From a virus: 47,396 nucleotides of DNA. The position numbers were made by a program, and so were the translations under genes. Below the pieces are notes generated by a model. The model saw only the letters and a list, made by a program, of their open reading frames with translations. It was not told the origin of the DNA and did not search any database. Where the stretch lies: positions 1 through 47,396 of IMG/VR virus record IMGVR_UViG_3300035228_001740. The stretch is one strand, 5' to 3'. Positions 5,645 through 15,010 of this stretch are shown piece after piece. Every line of letters begins with the position of its first letter. Position 1 is the stretch's first letter.

Positions 5645-6886
5645 TCAGACAACTAGACTTGTAGCAGGTTGTCCTTCAACAAAAATAGTGTCTACAATGC
5701 GCTGGAGTCTCTTAATAGTCTGAGCACCATAATTCTTGAATACAGGCACTGTCACAAACCCAGTGGGTTTACGATAGAATTGTACTTGACCAGCAACTAG
5801 TTTACCAGATGCAATATCAGCAGCATCATCCTTGTTCATGCGAATGACACGACCAATTGTCTGTGCCATCTCAATGATGTCAAGATTGCGAAGCATGATA
5901 GTATGTGTTAGACCATGCACGTTGATACCTTCAGACAGAATGCTGTAGTGGAAGATAATAAACTTTTTGTTAGGATCTTTACCCCAAGCATCAAATGTGT
6001 TGAAGAATTCTTGACGATTGACTTTCTGATCATCAACATAAGCACCAAACTTACTGGTGATATGAAGAACGCTGTACCCACGTTCTTTCAGTTCGTGAAG
6101 AATATCTGTCTTGAATAGCAAAGCACCCATGATCTTGCTAGCAGGAGACGCTACAAGGATCTTAGATGCCTGTGATTCAGGCAGGGAGTCTACGACACCT
6201 AGAAGCATGGCACGATCGCCTGTGCAGGCAGCAGCGCCCTTCTCACGGGTGATGTCAACCTCAAAAGGAATAACAGTTGGAGGAAGAATACTGCCACTAT
6301 TGACTAGTTCTGGTGCTGGCACGTTGCAGAGCACAGAACCATAGATCTCGCTATTGTTCATACCACGATTAGACTTACGTGTATGCTTAGGAGTAGCAGT
6401 AAAGAAGTATGATGCGCGTGAACTTAGACTAGCAGCAGCAACACCAATAAAATGGTTGCGCTGGACTGCATTGTGCGCCTCATCAAAGTAGCAGCAATCG
6501 ATGTCGATACCAGAATCAATGATACGTCCGAGTGAATGATACGTAGTGAAGATGATTACATGCTCACCAACATGATGGCACATACGAGTGAATAAGTTGA
6601 TACGATCAGACTTAGTAGTACTGAAATGCTTTGTCTCACCACTATGAACATGGAGGACGTTAGCATTAGTGATACACTCAAGGTATTCAGAAGATAGTTG
6701 AGTTGCTAGCATAATGCGAGGAGCAACAACAACAATAGTCTGCGGAGTCTCTGCGGAACAGAGACGCCTCACTACATCCATAATAGCAATGAGAGTCTTG
6801 CCACCACCAGTAGGAACAAGGATTTGACCCTTACTAGCAAACTGCATCGCATCTAGAGCGCGTTGCTGGTGAGCTCGGAGTTGCAT
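5645..6886 (-). CDS. SF2 DEAD/DEAH-box helicase (UvsW-like)
   Basis: This ATP-dependent nucleic-acid helicase has 413 residues from the ATG at 6884-6886. The longer frame runs through a promoter and terminator and is rejected. Motifs in order: PTGGGKT (Walker A, 25-31), FDEAH (motif II, 134-138), FTATP (motif III, 162-166) and QTIGRVIRM (motif VI, 342-350). T4 UvsW drives branch migration and unwinds R-loops during the switch to recombination-dependent replication. This protein is shorter than T4 UvsW and could instead be the second SF2 helicase known from cyanophages, so I give no gene symbol. It is transcribed from its own extended -10 promoter. Confidence 0.82.
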   Translation of the reverse strand: MQLRAHQQRALDAMQFASKGQILVPTGGGKTLIAIMDVVRRLCSAETPQTIVVVAPRIMLATQLSSEYLECITNANVLHVHSGETKHFSTTKSDRINLFTRMCHHVGEHVIIFTTYHSLGRIIDSGIDIDCCYFDEAHNAVQRNHFIGVAAASLSSRASYFFTATPKHTRKSNRGMNNSEIYGSVLCNVPAPELVNSGSILPPTVIPFEVDITREKGAAACTGDRAMLLGVVDSLPESQASKILVASPASKIMGALLFKTDILHELKERGYSVLHITSKFGAYVDDQKVNRQEFFNTFDAWGKDPNKKFIIFHYSILSEGINVHGLTHTIMLRNLDIIEMAQTIGRVIRMNKDDAADIASGKLVAGQVQFYRKPTGFVTVPVFKNYGAQTIKRLQRIVDTIFVEGQPATSLVV

Positions 6887-6914
6887 TACGAGGTGTGGTG
6901 CTGACGACTCAATA

Positions 6915-6924
6915 ATTATAGCAT
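6915..6924 (-). promoter_or_regulatory. extended -10 promoter for helicase gene
   Basis: The minus strand reads ATGC then TATAAT (6915-6920), giving a TGn extended -10 element, 29 bases before the helicase ATG. No good -35 box is visible at 17 bases, where the terminator stem lies. It sits immediately after the T-run of the upstream terminator. Confidence 0.6.
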
Positions 6925-6947
6925 AAAAAAGGGGCGTTGCCGCCCCC
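6925..6947 (-). terminator. Rho-independent terminator
   Basis: A GC-only stem GGGGCG/CGCCCC (6931-6936 with 6941-6946) has a GCAA tetraloop and is followed on the minus strand by TTTTTT (6925-6930). It lies 20 bases after the stop of gene 6968-7828 and ends the oxygenase/unknown gene group. Confidence 0.88.
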
Positions 6948-6967
6948 TGTGACACTTATTTAATTGG

Positions 6968-7828
6968 TCATGCTCGCCAGATTTTAAATTCTTTCACTTC
7001 ACGCTTGTATACTAGCACATCTATCAACGTCTTGTCTCCATCAAATACAAAAGACAGATCAATTTCTTGTTTTTGATGATCAATCAAACTTTTAATCCAC
7101 ACAACATCATCGTCTGTTATTAAATTGAACGTAGTTGCTGTCTTCAACCAGTAATTTACATACTCTTGCTTATCTCTTTCTACTTTTTGTAGATCGAAAT
7201 CTATGATCTTACGCTCTTTATCATTAGAAGACGGAAGACTATAGTTTCTTAAAGCATAAGATCTAGATGTGTGAGCAATTATATTATCAGTATTCTTTTG
7301 ATGCTCTATCACCATCTTACAATCTGAAGTAGCAGTATTGTTAGATAAGTTTTTATATAACTGACCAATTGCAGTAGTTTCGTGAGCAGGATTCAAATTT
7401 ATCTTATTAGTGGTAAATCCTGTTGTATTACCATCCACGTCCAATATAATATTTTGTATCCAACCAAATTCACCAGCATGAAGATCATCTAATGTCTCTC
7501 TAATGTCAGAATTAACATCTAATTCTGCTAATAGATTAATCCACTCCGCATTATCATATAGCATCTTTGTAGATTGACCAAATGTAACACCAATACTCTC
7601 GATAGCATCAGTATAACAAATATCAATAAACTTTGTTATATTGCGTTCTCTATTATAATCGTTAATGAATCTATATTCTAATATTTTTTGTATCTGTGTA
7701 TTTGCTTCAGATGTGAATATACCATCATATCCCTCCGTACATGCTGCCCACATCCTAGAATGTGTATGTAATAGTTCTCTACTACTGAGACTATAAACTT
7801 TAGATACGTTTACTTCTTCTGAAAACAT
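6968..7828 (-). CDS. hypothetical protein (286 aa)
   Basis: I do not recognise this protein. It has no signal peptide or membrane segment. It is mixed alpha/beta in composition, rich in Asn, Asp and Ile, with a charged region around residues 205-225 (DKERKIIDFDLQKVERDK). Its ATG touches the last base of the previous stop. It is the last gene of the group that includes three 2OG oxygenases and lies just before a terminator, so it may be a late virion-related or fibre-modification factor; that is inference only. Confidence 0.75.
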   Translation of the reverse strand: MFSEEVNVSKVYSLSSRELLHTHSRMWAACTEGYDGIFTSEANTQIQKILEYRFINDYNRERNITKFIDICYTDAIESIGVTFGQSTKMLYDNAEWINLLAELDVNSDIRETLDDLHAGEFGWIQNIILDVDGNTTGFTTNKINLNPAHETTAIGQLYKNLSNNTATSDCKMVIEHQKNTDNIIAHTSRSYALRNYSLPSSNDKERKIIDFDLQKVERDKQEYVNYWLKTATTFNLITDDDVVWIKSLIDHQKQEIDLSFVFDGDKTLIDVLVYKREVKEFKIWRA

Positions 7829-8181
7829 TATTCGTTATCCGCTAGAATTTGTCCATTAGGACCATATACAGCATAAAAAATATAATCCTCAGGTGTGGTT
7901 ACTGCTGATTGACTAGAGGGGAAAGCATCTTCACAAAACTCTAATGCTTCTTCCACATTGTCATTTACAATGAAATTAAATTCAGATTGCTGTAATGCTG
8001 TAAGAATATCTGTAGGCAATACTAGTCTATATTTTGCTACAGATGCATTAATGGCATCAACATCACTACTACTGTTCCACCCAGTAGAACGTAAGAATAT
8101 CACACTTTTCTCTTGTGTCAGTGCAGACTGACCAATAAAATCGGCAAGATAATCAATATCGTAGTTCGCGTTTAGCTCCAT
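7828..8181 (-). CDS. hypothetical protein (117 aa)
   Basis: The acidic 117-residue protein (MELNANYDIDYLADFIGQSA) has no recognisable motif. It overlaps the end of the oxygenase gene by 29 bases and abuts gene 6968-7828, so all three are likely co-translated. Function unknown. Confidence 0.7.
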   Translation of the reverse strand: MELNANYDIDYLADFIGQSALTQEKSVIFLRSTGWNSSSDVDAINASVAKYRLVLPTDILTALQQSEFNFIVNDNVEEALEFCEDAFPSSQSAVTTPEDYIFYAVYGPNGQILADNE

Positions 8182-8668
8182 TTAACTTCCAAGCAATTGT
8201 TGTTCTTAGTGAGGTGAATGTTCTAGAAACTTCTTCAGCATAATGTTTTCTTTGACCAGGAAAGAATACTGCCTTATTAGGTTCTGGATTCACATAAGTG
8301 TATGTGTTATCACGATTGAAGAAGCATGTTTTTCCTCCCCAGAGATGACTCCATTCAGGATTAGAATAAAGTAGAAAAGTTCTACAATCATCATAATGTC
8401 CATCAACATGTGGTAATGCTTTATCAGCAAATACATGTCCATTGGCATAGACACGCTCTAACACAAGATCTGGTTCATTTGTGACATCTCTTATAATATT
8501 TAGTAAATAGTCATTAAAGAATTCACTATCGTTCAATTCCATTTGCCAAAATGGTATGCCACTAGTGGGAGATACAGAACCATGACCATACATCCATTTT
8601 GGTTCTGCCATTGTTTTCAAAATTTCCATGAAATCAATATCACTGAACACATTATTATAAATCTCCAT
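8153..8668 (-). CDS. 2OG-Fe(II) oxygenase
   Basis: Members of this superfamily use 2-oxoglutarate, O2 and Fe(II) to hydroxylate proteins or small molecules. The 171-residue protein shows the facial triad: ALPHVDGH (H87, D89) with a distal histidine at RKHYAEE (H142), and an arginine 13 residues later (SLRTTIAW, R155) to bind 2-oxoglutarate. The core strand order fits the double-stranded beta-helix fold. It overlaps the next oxygenase gene by 14 bases. The target is unknown. The location beside fibre genes suggests tail-protein hydroxylation, but nothing in the sequence proves it. Confidence 0.82.
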   Translation of the reverse strand: MEIYNNVFSDIDFMEILKTMAEPKWMYGHGSVSPTSGIPFWQMELNDSEFFNDYLLNIIRDVTNEPDLVLERVYANGHVFADKALPHVDGHYDDCRTFLLYSNPEWSHLWGGKTCFFNRDNTYTYVNPEPNKAVFFPGQRKHYAEEVSRTFTSLRTTIAWKLNGAKRELRY

Positions 8669-9326
8669 ATTCCCTCATAAAGTTTGCTCTAATCTGTTCA
8701 AATGGAAGGAATACCTCATCATTATCGGGAAATGCTTTCATTCCTTTAATAATAGAATTAGATAAGTCTATCAATTGATATCTTAAGAAACTCTCACGAA
8801 CTATACTACTTCCCCACATAAGTGCAACTCGTCTTCTCCCTGAAATAACAGGTTCTACATGATGTAGCAATCCTGTAGGATATATTAAGGCAGTTCCTGC
8901 TTTGCACTTATAAGCATATTCTTGATCTCCAAACCTAACAACTAATTGCCCACCTTCGTACTCATCAGGAGAACTTAAAAATAAACTAATACTATGATGA
9001 GTAGTGAGTCCTGATATCTTTATATCATCAATATGTTTATCATAAAAACCTCCTTCACGATATTCAGAAAAAATAGGAACAGTTAAGTCCTTAAACATAT
9101 ATGTTGCTGAGAACTCATTGCAATCTTTCAATGCAGTGTTCACAATGTCTAATGATTTCCTAAATTGTGAAGAAGTTTGTTCCATTGCGAAACTCTTCTT
9201 TTGAGTTTCGTCTACATCATTATGACCTCTTTTGCTAACTAGTCCTTGTCTTACTGGTGCTAGATCGAATAAGTCATTGATATGTTTCACATTTTTTTCA
9301 TTAAGTATCTCACATTCATAAATCAT
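8655..9326 (-). CDS. 2OG-Fe(II) oxygenase, PKHD-type hydroxylase-like
   Basis: The 223-residue protein resembles PiuC/YbiX-type prolyl-hydroxylase-fold enzymes. YDKHIDD gives H98 and D100, GLLHHVEPV gives the distal His (155 or 156), and SGRRRVALMWGSSIVR supplies the 2-oxoglutarate-binding Arg and the family's typical WxxSxVR ending. EYEGGQLVV in the core is also characteristic. The N-terminal part matches the usual capping helices. It overlaps the next oxygenase by 14 bases and follows the tail-chaperone-like gene by 3 bases. Confidence 0.85.
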   Translation of the reverse strand: MIYECEILNEKNVKHINDLFDLAPVRQGLVSKRGHNDVDETQKKSFAMEQTSSQFRKSLDIVNTALKDCNEFSATYMFKDLTVPIFSEYREGGFYDKHIDDIKISGLTTHHSISLFLSSPDEYEGGQLVVRFGDQEYAYKCKAGTALIYPTGLLHHVEPVISGRRRVALMWGSSIVRESFLRYQLIDLSNSIIKGMKAFPDNDEVFLPFEQIRANFMREYGDL

Positions 9327-9329
9327 ATT

Positions 9330-10271
9330 CTATTCCTCTTCTTCGGTAAACAAGTTAATATCGAAATCTGGATATATTGCTTCAATATCCATTGACTTAA
9401 TAATATCAAGAAAATCTTTCTTGATTTGTCTAGCAGTAGATGCTCGCTGTCTGGTATATACCAATTTATTAATCATTCTATTATTAAGGAAATCGGATGA
9501 TGCATCATCATCATAATTTGTCCACTGATCAGCATCATTAGCATCCATATATGCAGGTGCATCAGTTACACCATCTGCCAATTTACCATTTGGATATAGT
9601 TTAAGATAGTTTTTAGGATCAATAGGAAATACATTTTCATATAAACTTTTCATGAAGTCTAATGTAGTATCATAAGTATCAGGATTAGGCATAGCAACAG
9701 ATCTAATCTTTACTCTCCAATCAATCCAACGCTGCTTCTCGCCTTCGTAACTATCATCAACATCAGGAAGAACACGCCAGTCAGATGCTGACAGAATCAT
9801 ATTTTTCTCTCTAAGTCTCTTAAACCACTTTGCCTCAACAAAAGCATAGTCTTTGTCGAAAGCTTCAAGTTTTTTCTTTGCAGCAATATTCTTAACAGCA
9901 GTTTGAATAAGGAATATTGCTGTTCCTAAATTATATACTGCTTTTGCCTGTTCTGCATTACCCCCTTTAAACTGATAGTCATTCCAATACACAGAATCTG
10001 AACCAAAGTCATATTTCTGTCTATTACGTTGAGCATAATATGTGCCATCATTATAATAAGCAAAAAATTGTAACTCATCCTCCGCTGTGTGCCAAAAAGA
10101 ATCAATTTTAGAAAAGAATTCTGCAATTAATTCATCAGAAACTTGTGCTTTAAGTAAACTTGAAGGGTTGATAATTAATGCATTTTCTGCAGGAGCAATT
10201 AAAATATTTTTATTCACCAAATCCATTTGAAGGATGGGTTTTCTTACTAAAGTATCTGTAGATGAAGTCAT
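9330..10271 (-). CDS. virion/tail protein with phage tail-assembly-chaperone-like domain
   Basis: The central part (about residues 148-225) reads RLREKNMILSASDWRVLPD, then a spacer, WIDWRVKIRS and PNPDTY. This matches the pattern of the Phage_tail_APC domain (SDW, LPDV, W..YR..LR, FP..P) found in tail-fibre assembly proteins and fibre C-termini. The first 140 residues and the acidic C-terminus (ending LFTEEEE) are not recognised. It lies between two oxygenase genes, two bases from one. The domain and position suggest a role in assembling or capping a fibre. The domain call is by eye. Confidence 0.65.
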   Translation of the reverse strand: MTSSTDTLVRKPILQMDLVNKNILIAPAENALIINPSSLLKAQVSDELIAEFFSKIDSFWHTAEDELQFFAYYNDGTYYAQRNRQKYDFGSDSVYWNDYQFKGGNAEQAKAVYNLGTAIFLIQTAVKNIAAKKKLEAFDKDYAFVEAKWFKRLREKNMILSASDWRVLPDVDDSYEGEKQRWIDWRVKIRSVAMPNPDTYDTTLDFMKSLYENVFPIDPKNYLKLYPNGKLADGVTDAPAYMDANDADQWTNYDDDASSDFLNNRMINKLVYTRQRASTARQIKKDFLDIIKSMDIEAIYPDFDINLFTEEEE

Positions 10272-10272
10272 A

Positions 10273-10995
10273 CTAGTTAAGGTGTGTTTTTATATACCAT
10301 CCTGTCAAAATATATTTATCACCTTTTAGCACCATGTTTCCTTTATGAACATGGGTATATCCTGCAGGGAAGATAACAACTGTTCCTTTAGTGGGACGAA
10401 TACGTTTTAATTGGTACATAAATTCTGTTTCTCCACCACCATCTTCTTCTAGATCATTAAGGTAAATCATCCAAACAACTTCTCTCTGGGCATGTGATGC
10501 AGCAGAGTTTTCATAATGCCAAGCATGATATCCACCACCTGGAGATGTTCTCTGTACTTTGATATCAGTAGATATCATAGGAACTTGCTTTAATTGACCA
10601 AATTCACTCATATAATGTTTTAAGCAAGATTTCAAATATTGATTGGTTTGATATGTTAAACCATCATTACAATAATTTGCAAGAAGGGACTTGTCCTTTC
10701 TATTCATATTACTATAATATTGCATCTCACCATCTATGAGAGTACTTGATGCATCATCTATATTTGTAGGTCCAAAAGATTCTTCAAAATCACTAGGGTC
10801 GATAGTAGAACCACCACCACCTTCTGATATATGATCAAACCATTTTACAACTTGATCACAAAATGATTCTGGAACAAAATTTTCCCATATACCAATAAAA
10901 TCGTCACATTTAAAATCTGTTATCTTGGAGTCTCTCATTAATTCTAACGGACGCCACTCTTGTACACCCTTACTTGGATTAGTTCCTGGTTTCAT
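10273..10995 (-). CDS. 2OG-Fe(II) oxygenase, prolyl-hydroxylase-like
   Basis: The 240-residue protein has the core GGGYHAWHYENS (H160 with E162 in place of the usual Asp), the strand MIYLNDLEEDGGGETEF, RPTKGTVVIFPAGYTHVH (distal H215 or H217), and GDKYILTGWY with a Lys as likely 2-oxoglutarate binder. This is the standard order for P4H-type enzymes, and HxE variants are known. Enzymes of this type are common beside cyanophage tail genes. It starts 14 bases after the stop of the collar fibre gene. Confidence 0.86.
   Translation of the reverse strand: MKPGTNPSKGVQEWRPLELMRDSKITDFKCDDFIGIWENFVPESFCDQVVKWFDHISEGGGGSTIDPSDFEESFGPTNIDDASSTLIDGEMQYYSNMNRKDKSLLANYCNDGLTYQTNQYLKSCLKHYMSEFGQLKQVPMISTDIKVQRTSPGGGYHAWHYENSAASHAQREVVWMIYLNDLEEDGGGETEFMYQLKRIRPTKGTVVIFPAGYTHVHKGNMVLKGDKYILTGWYIKTHLN
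10313..10320 (-). promoter_or_regulatory. possible late promoter box
   Basis: GATAAATA on the minus strand fits the T4-like cyanophage late motif NATAAATA, 42 bases before the ATG of gene 9330-10271. It lies inside the coding end of the oxygenase gene, so it may be chance. Confidence 0.35.
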
Positions 10996-11008
10996 AATGA
11001 TTTATAAT

Positions 11009-14000
11009 TTAATATGCCTTTATTATATATTTGATTTTATGGAAGGGAGTTACGACAGGAACTTTACGTTGAGGATCTAAACTTGCAGTTGGAATTGGTT
11101 TAGTTGAGTTATTCCATGTAAATATCCCCTCATTTAGTTCAATTTGAACTTCACTTTGATTAAAGATTACATCTGTATTGAGTCCAAAGTTTGCCAATCC
11201 TTGCTTATATGCAAGTCCAGCACCATTAACATTACCGAAAGTATAATCTAAATTAGGATTTAATACAGGATCTTGACCAAGTAAATGTGAGTGAGTTAAC
11301 GTTCCATAAATTGATTGATAAGAATCAATTCTTCCTCTACCTTCTTCTGTATCAATTACGCCAGCATCTGAGGGAGTTCCTGATCCAGAAAAATGTTGAG
11401 CTATAGTTCCTGGTACTAAAGCTTCGAGGTTTGACACTGGAGATCCCCAATAATTACCAAATGAAACAGTACTTTCACCATTTCCGGGTAATAAATCTTC
11501 TGCATCGCCAAGATCACTCTTAGAAACTTGACTACTAAAATCAGCAAATCCATCTCTCCAATTCAACAAACTTGTCCAATATCCATCATCAACTGCATCA
11601 TCCTTATCATCATCCTGATTTTGTCCCGTTGATCCAGATTCTGATACATTAGTTCTGTAATATGCATATGTGAACCAAGGGATACAAGGATCTCCACCAT
11701 CTCCCTCAGGTTTTCCTGTAACTAGTACATGTTCATGCTGAGGAACTTGTACCGTTACACTACTAACTGGACCAATTGTTGCAGCAACAGAACCTGTAAT
11801 AAGAAATGGAACATCAGTTGTTACGAGTTCTGTTCCAAATGTTCTTGGAGTTCCTAATGTAAAGTATTCCGATTCTGTTCCTGAAGTTGATCCTGCAGGA
11901 GCAATAACTTGTTCCTCTGGATCAGGACCAGCAACATCTACATCATCAACAAACCACCATCCACCAGTAGATCCAGGTTCTTCAAAAGTACCACCAGGAC
12001 TAGTTACTGGAACAATAGCAGATGATCCTCTGTTGGAATCCACTCTACCCGCACCAACCAATCTAACATTACGATAGTCAGGTACATTAAAATTACCACT
12101 ATATGTTTTAGTTGCCGAAACATATACAGCACTTCCACCATATTGATTACCAATTGAATTCCATAACCATGGATAATCTGCTGCAGCATATGATCCACCA
12201 TCACAAGGCAAGAATCCGGGGAATCTATCCTCAATAGAACCATATCCAAAATTATTTCCCGAGGTAGCAATTGCTTCTTTAGGAACAGGTAAAATAGTTC
12301 CTAATGCATAACCATCAAATTTGGGTGCTCTGTAGTAGGATGCTGCATTATTAGGATCTTCTCCTGCTGCGATCCATCCATCCTCATCAAAAGATTCATT
12401 TTTATTAGAATACCACACCGATTTATATGCTGGTGGGATAGGTTTTACAGCATAATTAATTGATCTAAGTTGAAAAGAAGATGCATCACCAAAAGTAATA
12501 TTAGTTTGTCCATAATTAGATAATCCAAGAACAGGATCTAGGTCAGCATTTCCTGGTTGCTGCATAATGATAGTGACAAACACTGGATCACCACCAGGAT
12601 CAGGATTAGCTGTTACTGGTCCAACAATTGCTGGTCCACCATTTACAGAGAATAAAACATTTCCTATGTTCTCACCTGTAGCAAAATTAAATTCATTAAA
12701 TGATTGAGGTGCAGTAGCACTCAGTGTAATCGGTAAATTAAAATCTGTCAACCCTATTGGACCAATAACACTATTGCCTCCGGGAGTTCTATTAATAACT
12801 TGAGTGATAGGAGTAAATGATGGTGTAGTATCTGGTGCCGTCCAATTTGTAACACTCCATGTAGGTATAATCGAATTCCCTACATTTATTCCCATTGATG
12901 CAATTCCTTGTCCAGGAATAGTGAAATCAAACACATCACTAGATCCATTCAAAACTAATTCAATAGTATCACCATTCTCTACATTGATATTAGAAACAGT
13001 ACCAGAAGATCCACCATTAATACTAATTCTGGGACTATATTGAGATGTTGTGTCTGAAGATCTTAGTGTAACTGGAACAGTAGTGTTAGGTGTTAACCCA
13101 GCAACCAATGCAATACCGCTACTAACACTACCACTTGCAGTAGATTTTATATTTACTTGACCAGGAACTTGTTCTACTAAATTATTAAAGACAAAACTAT
13201 TTGGTATTGTATCAATACCATTACCTGTTGTGACATTCCATCCAGAAATACCAGCACCATCCCCAACAGTAACATTATAAGTTTTAAGGAAATTTGTTTG
13301 AGTAGTAGTAGTTGCTCTTAGTTGTACATATTGACCATTACTTACTGTTAAATTATTTCCCCATCCAGACACAATATTAGATAAGACATCAAATCCATTT
13401 GTATTGGTAAATGTACTATTACTATTAGATACTGCAACCTGCGCTCCACCATCAACACTTATAGTAGCACTAGTTGTGAGTCCTAGAATTTGAGGTCTTG
13501 CACTATAAACTAAAGCATTAATTTCTTGATTATTTAAACTACCAAAATTAGGTGCTGGATTTGGTGTATTAATAGGAATAGTGCCAGTGGTGATCTCCCA
13601 TTTCGCATCTCCAGTACCAATACTAACACTGACATCTTTTTTATCAGCTGGTGCTGCAGAAGATCTTAACCTGAGTTGAATTTGATCAAAGTTACTGACT
13701 GTTACATTTACAGCTTTTGTCCATGCACCCCAAGAACCATAAGAACTAGTTCCATTATCGTATATTCTTAATCTATAGTCATAATCATTAGGATCAACGA
13801 CATTAGATGTTACTAACAAGGGTGCTTGTGTACTAGTATCAAGACCTGTAACAGTAACAACTTGCTCTCCTTGTCTTAATGCAGCAGCATCTGTTGATAA
13901 TCCAGTATAAGGATCTGCGTTTGGACCATTAGCAGTTTCAGCAAAAGTAAATAATGTATCTACTTCAACATCTTCAATATTTTGAAAGAAGAACGGATCA

Positions 14001-14170
14001 GGTTCAAAATCTTCTATTCTAGTTTCAATAATCCAAAATACAGTAAGTTCGCCAATATTAATGGTAACTTGTACAATTTCAGAAAATCCACCAGGTGCTT
14101 CATAACGAAACTGGATAGATTGATTCTCTTCAACATACAGCGGTGATGAACTATACTCGTATATCGGCAT
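11009..14170 (-). CDS. long tail fibre protein with collar domain
   Basis: The 1053-residue structural protein has an N-terminal half built of about four beta-rich repeats of roughly 100 residues, each with an NGD/VSNGQ-type turn, an L-R-S/A-T strand and a V-x-V-G-x-G step. A phage tail collar domain follows at about 620-700 (GTILPVP, later FLPCDGGSY, then NFNVPDYRNV). The C-terminal region has two HxH motifs (QHEHVL and LTHSHLL) and ends in a typical collar-protein tail (HKIKYIIKAY). It probably forms a trimeric fibre at the baseplate that contacts the cell surface. A late promoter box lies 27 bases upstream. Confidence 0.82.
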   Translation of the reverse strand: MPIYEYSSSPLYVEENQSIQFRYEAPGGFSEIVQVTINIGELTVFWIIETRIEDFEPDPFFFQNIEDVEVDTLFTFAETANGPNADPYTGLSTDAAALRQGEQVVTVTGLDTSTQAPLLVTSNVVDPNDYDYRLRIYDNGTSSYGSWGAWTKAVNVTVSNFDQIQLRLRSSAAPADKKDVSVSIGTGDAKWEITTGTIPINTPNPAPNFGSLNNQEINALVYSARPQILGLTTSATISVDGGAQVAVSNSNSTFTNTNGFDVLSNIVSGWGNNLTVSNGQYVQLRATTTTQTNFLKTYNVTVGDGAGISGWNVTTGNGIDTIPNSFVFNNLVEQVPGQVNIKSTASGSVSSGIALVAGLTPNTTVPVTLRSSDTTSQYSPRISINGGSSGTVSNINVENGDTIELVLNGSSDVFDFTIPGQGIASMGINVGNSIIPTWSVTNWTAPDTTPSFTPITQVINRTPGGNSVIGPIGLTDFNLPITLSATAPQSFNEFNFATGENIGNVLFSVNGGPAIVGPVTANPDPGGDPVFVTIIMQQPGNADLDPVLGLSNYGQTNITFGDASSFQLRSINYAVKPIPPAYKSVWYSNKNESFDEDGWIAAGEDPNNAASYYRAPKFDGYALGTILPVPKEAIATSGNNFGYGSIEDRFPGFLPCDGGSYAAADYPWLWNSIGNQYGGSAVYVSATKTYSGNFNVPDYRNVRLVGAGRVDSNRGSSAIVPVTSPGGTFEEPGSTGGWWFVDDVDVAGPDPEEQVIAPAGSTSGTESEYFTLGTPRTFGTELVTTDVPFLITGSVAATIGPVSSVTVQVPQHEHVLVTGKPEGDGGDPCIPWFTYAYYRTNVSESGSTGQNQDDDKDDAVDDGYWTSLLNWRDGFADFSSQVSKSDLGDAEDLLPGNGESTVSFGNYWGSPVSNLEALVPGTIAQHFSGSGTPSDAGVIDTEEGRGRIDSYQSIYGTLTHSHLLGQDPVLNPNLDYTFGNVNGAGLAYKQGLANFGLNTDVIFNQSEVQIELNEGIFTWNNSTKPIPTASLDPQRKVPVVTPFHKIKYIIKAY

Positions 14171-14196
14171 TTGAAGTTGATCTTTTTCCCTTAGTT

Positions 14197-14204
14197 GTAT
14201 TTAT
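14197..14204 (-). promoter_or_regulatory. late promoter box
   Basis: The minus strand carries GATAAATA, matching the T4-like cyanophage late motif NATAAATA, 27 bases before the collar-fibre ATG. It overlaps the stop of the preceding adhesin gene (TGATAAATA). Confidence 0.65.
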
Positions 14205-15010
14205 CACATTGGTCGAACATTGTTCCAACTTGATTCAATGTCTGGATCGGCATTATCAAATCGAACCTGAATTGGTTCATTTGCTGTAATTTCTACAGCA
14301 ACATCAATATCAGTAACTATAAGTGGATCACTAAGTACTGTCTCGAAATTCGGCGCTTCTACATCATCAGAAGGAGTTTCTTCCGTATTATTTGGAACAT
14401 TAACATTATCAGGCAACTCGTCAACAATAACATTAATATTACTTGGCACATTAACAGCACCTCCACCACCGCTAGCAGTTAATGATAACGCAATATTAAA
14501 TGCCCCAAATGAGGTCCATGGAATATTAGGTGTAAATGTATTTGTTACAGCAGCACCACTTTCATCCGATGCTGTTCCTGGTAAACTAATATTTTGAGTA
14601 ATAGTAGTTGTATTTCCATTACTAGGGTTTTTCATAGTGTAAACTGCTGTTCCGTTAACCCCACCTGTTGCATATCTGTATGTTATAGGGTAACTTTGGG
14701 TCGTATCACCATAATCAATATTTGCTGGAGTACTATAACTTAGTTGAGGTATTTGATTTACATTTACAGTAATAGTATCAGAATCGCTACCACCTGGACC
14801 ACTAGCAGCTAAAGTATAAGTTGTACTACTAGATGGGGAAACTGGTTTACTACTACTAAACAGAACATTACCAACTCCCTGATTAATAGTAGCAGGAGTA
14901 GTGGCAGAACCAGTAACGACCCAGGTTAACGTTGATGTTTGACCAACAGTAATAGGGTTTGGAGATGCACTAATGAATTGAGCAACAACAGGTTGATATA
15001 CAGTTAAATT
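14204..15010 (-). repeat. duplicated adhesin 3' half, copy 1
   Basis: This segment is very similar at DNA level to 15713-16515 and more distantly to 17458-18260. It encodes the shared Ig-like domain (YQPVVAQFISASPNPITVGQ onward) and the common C-terminal domain. Long near-identical stretches with mostly third-position changes indicate fairly recent duplication or gene conversion. Confidence 0.85.
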
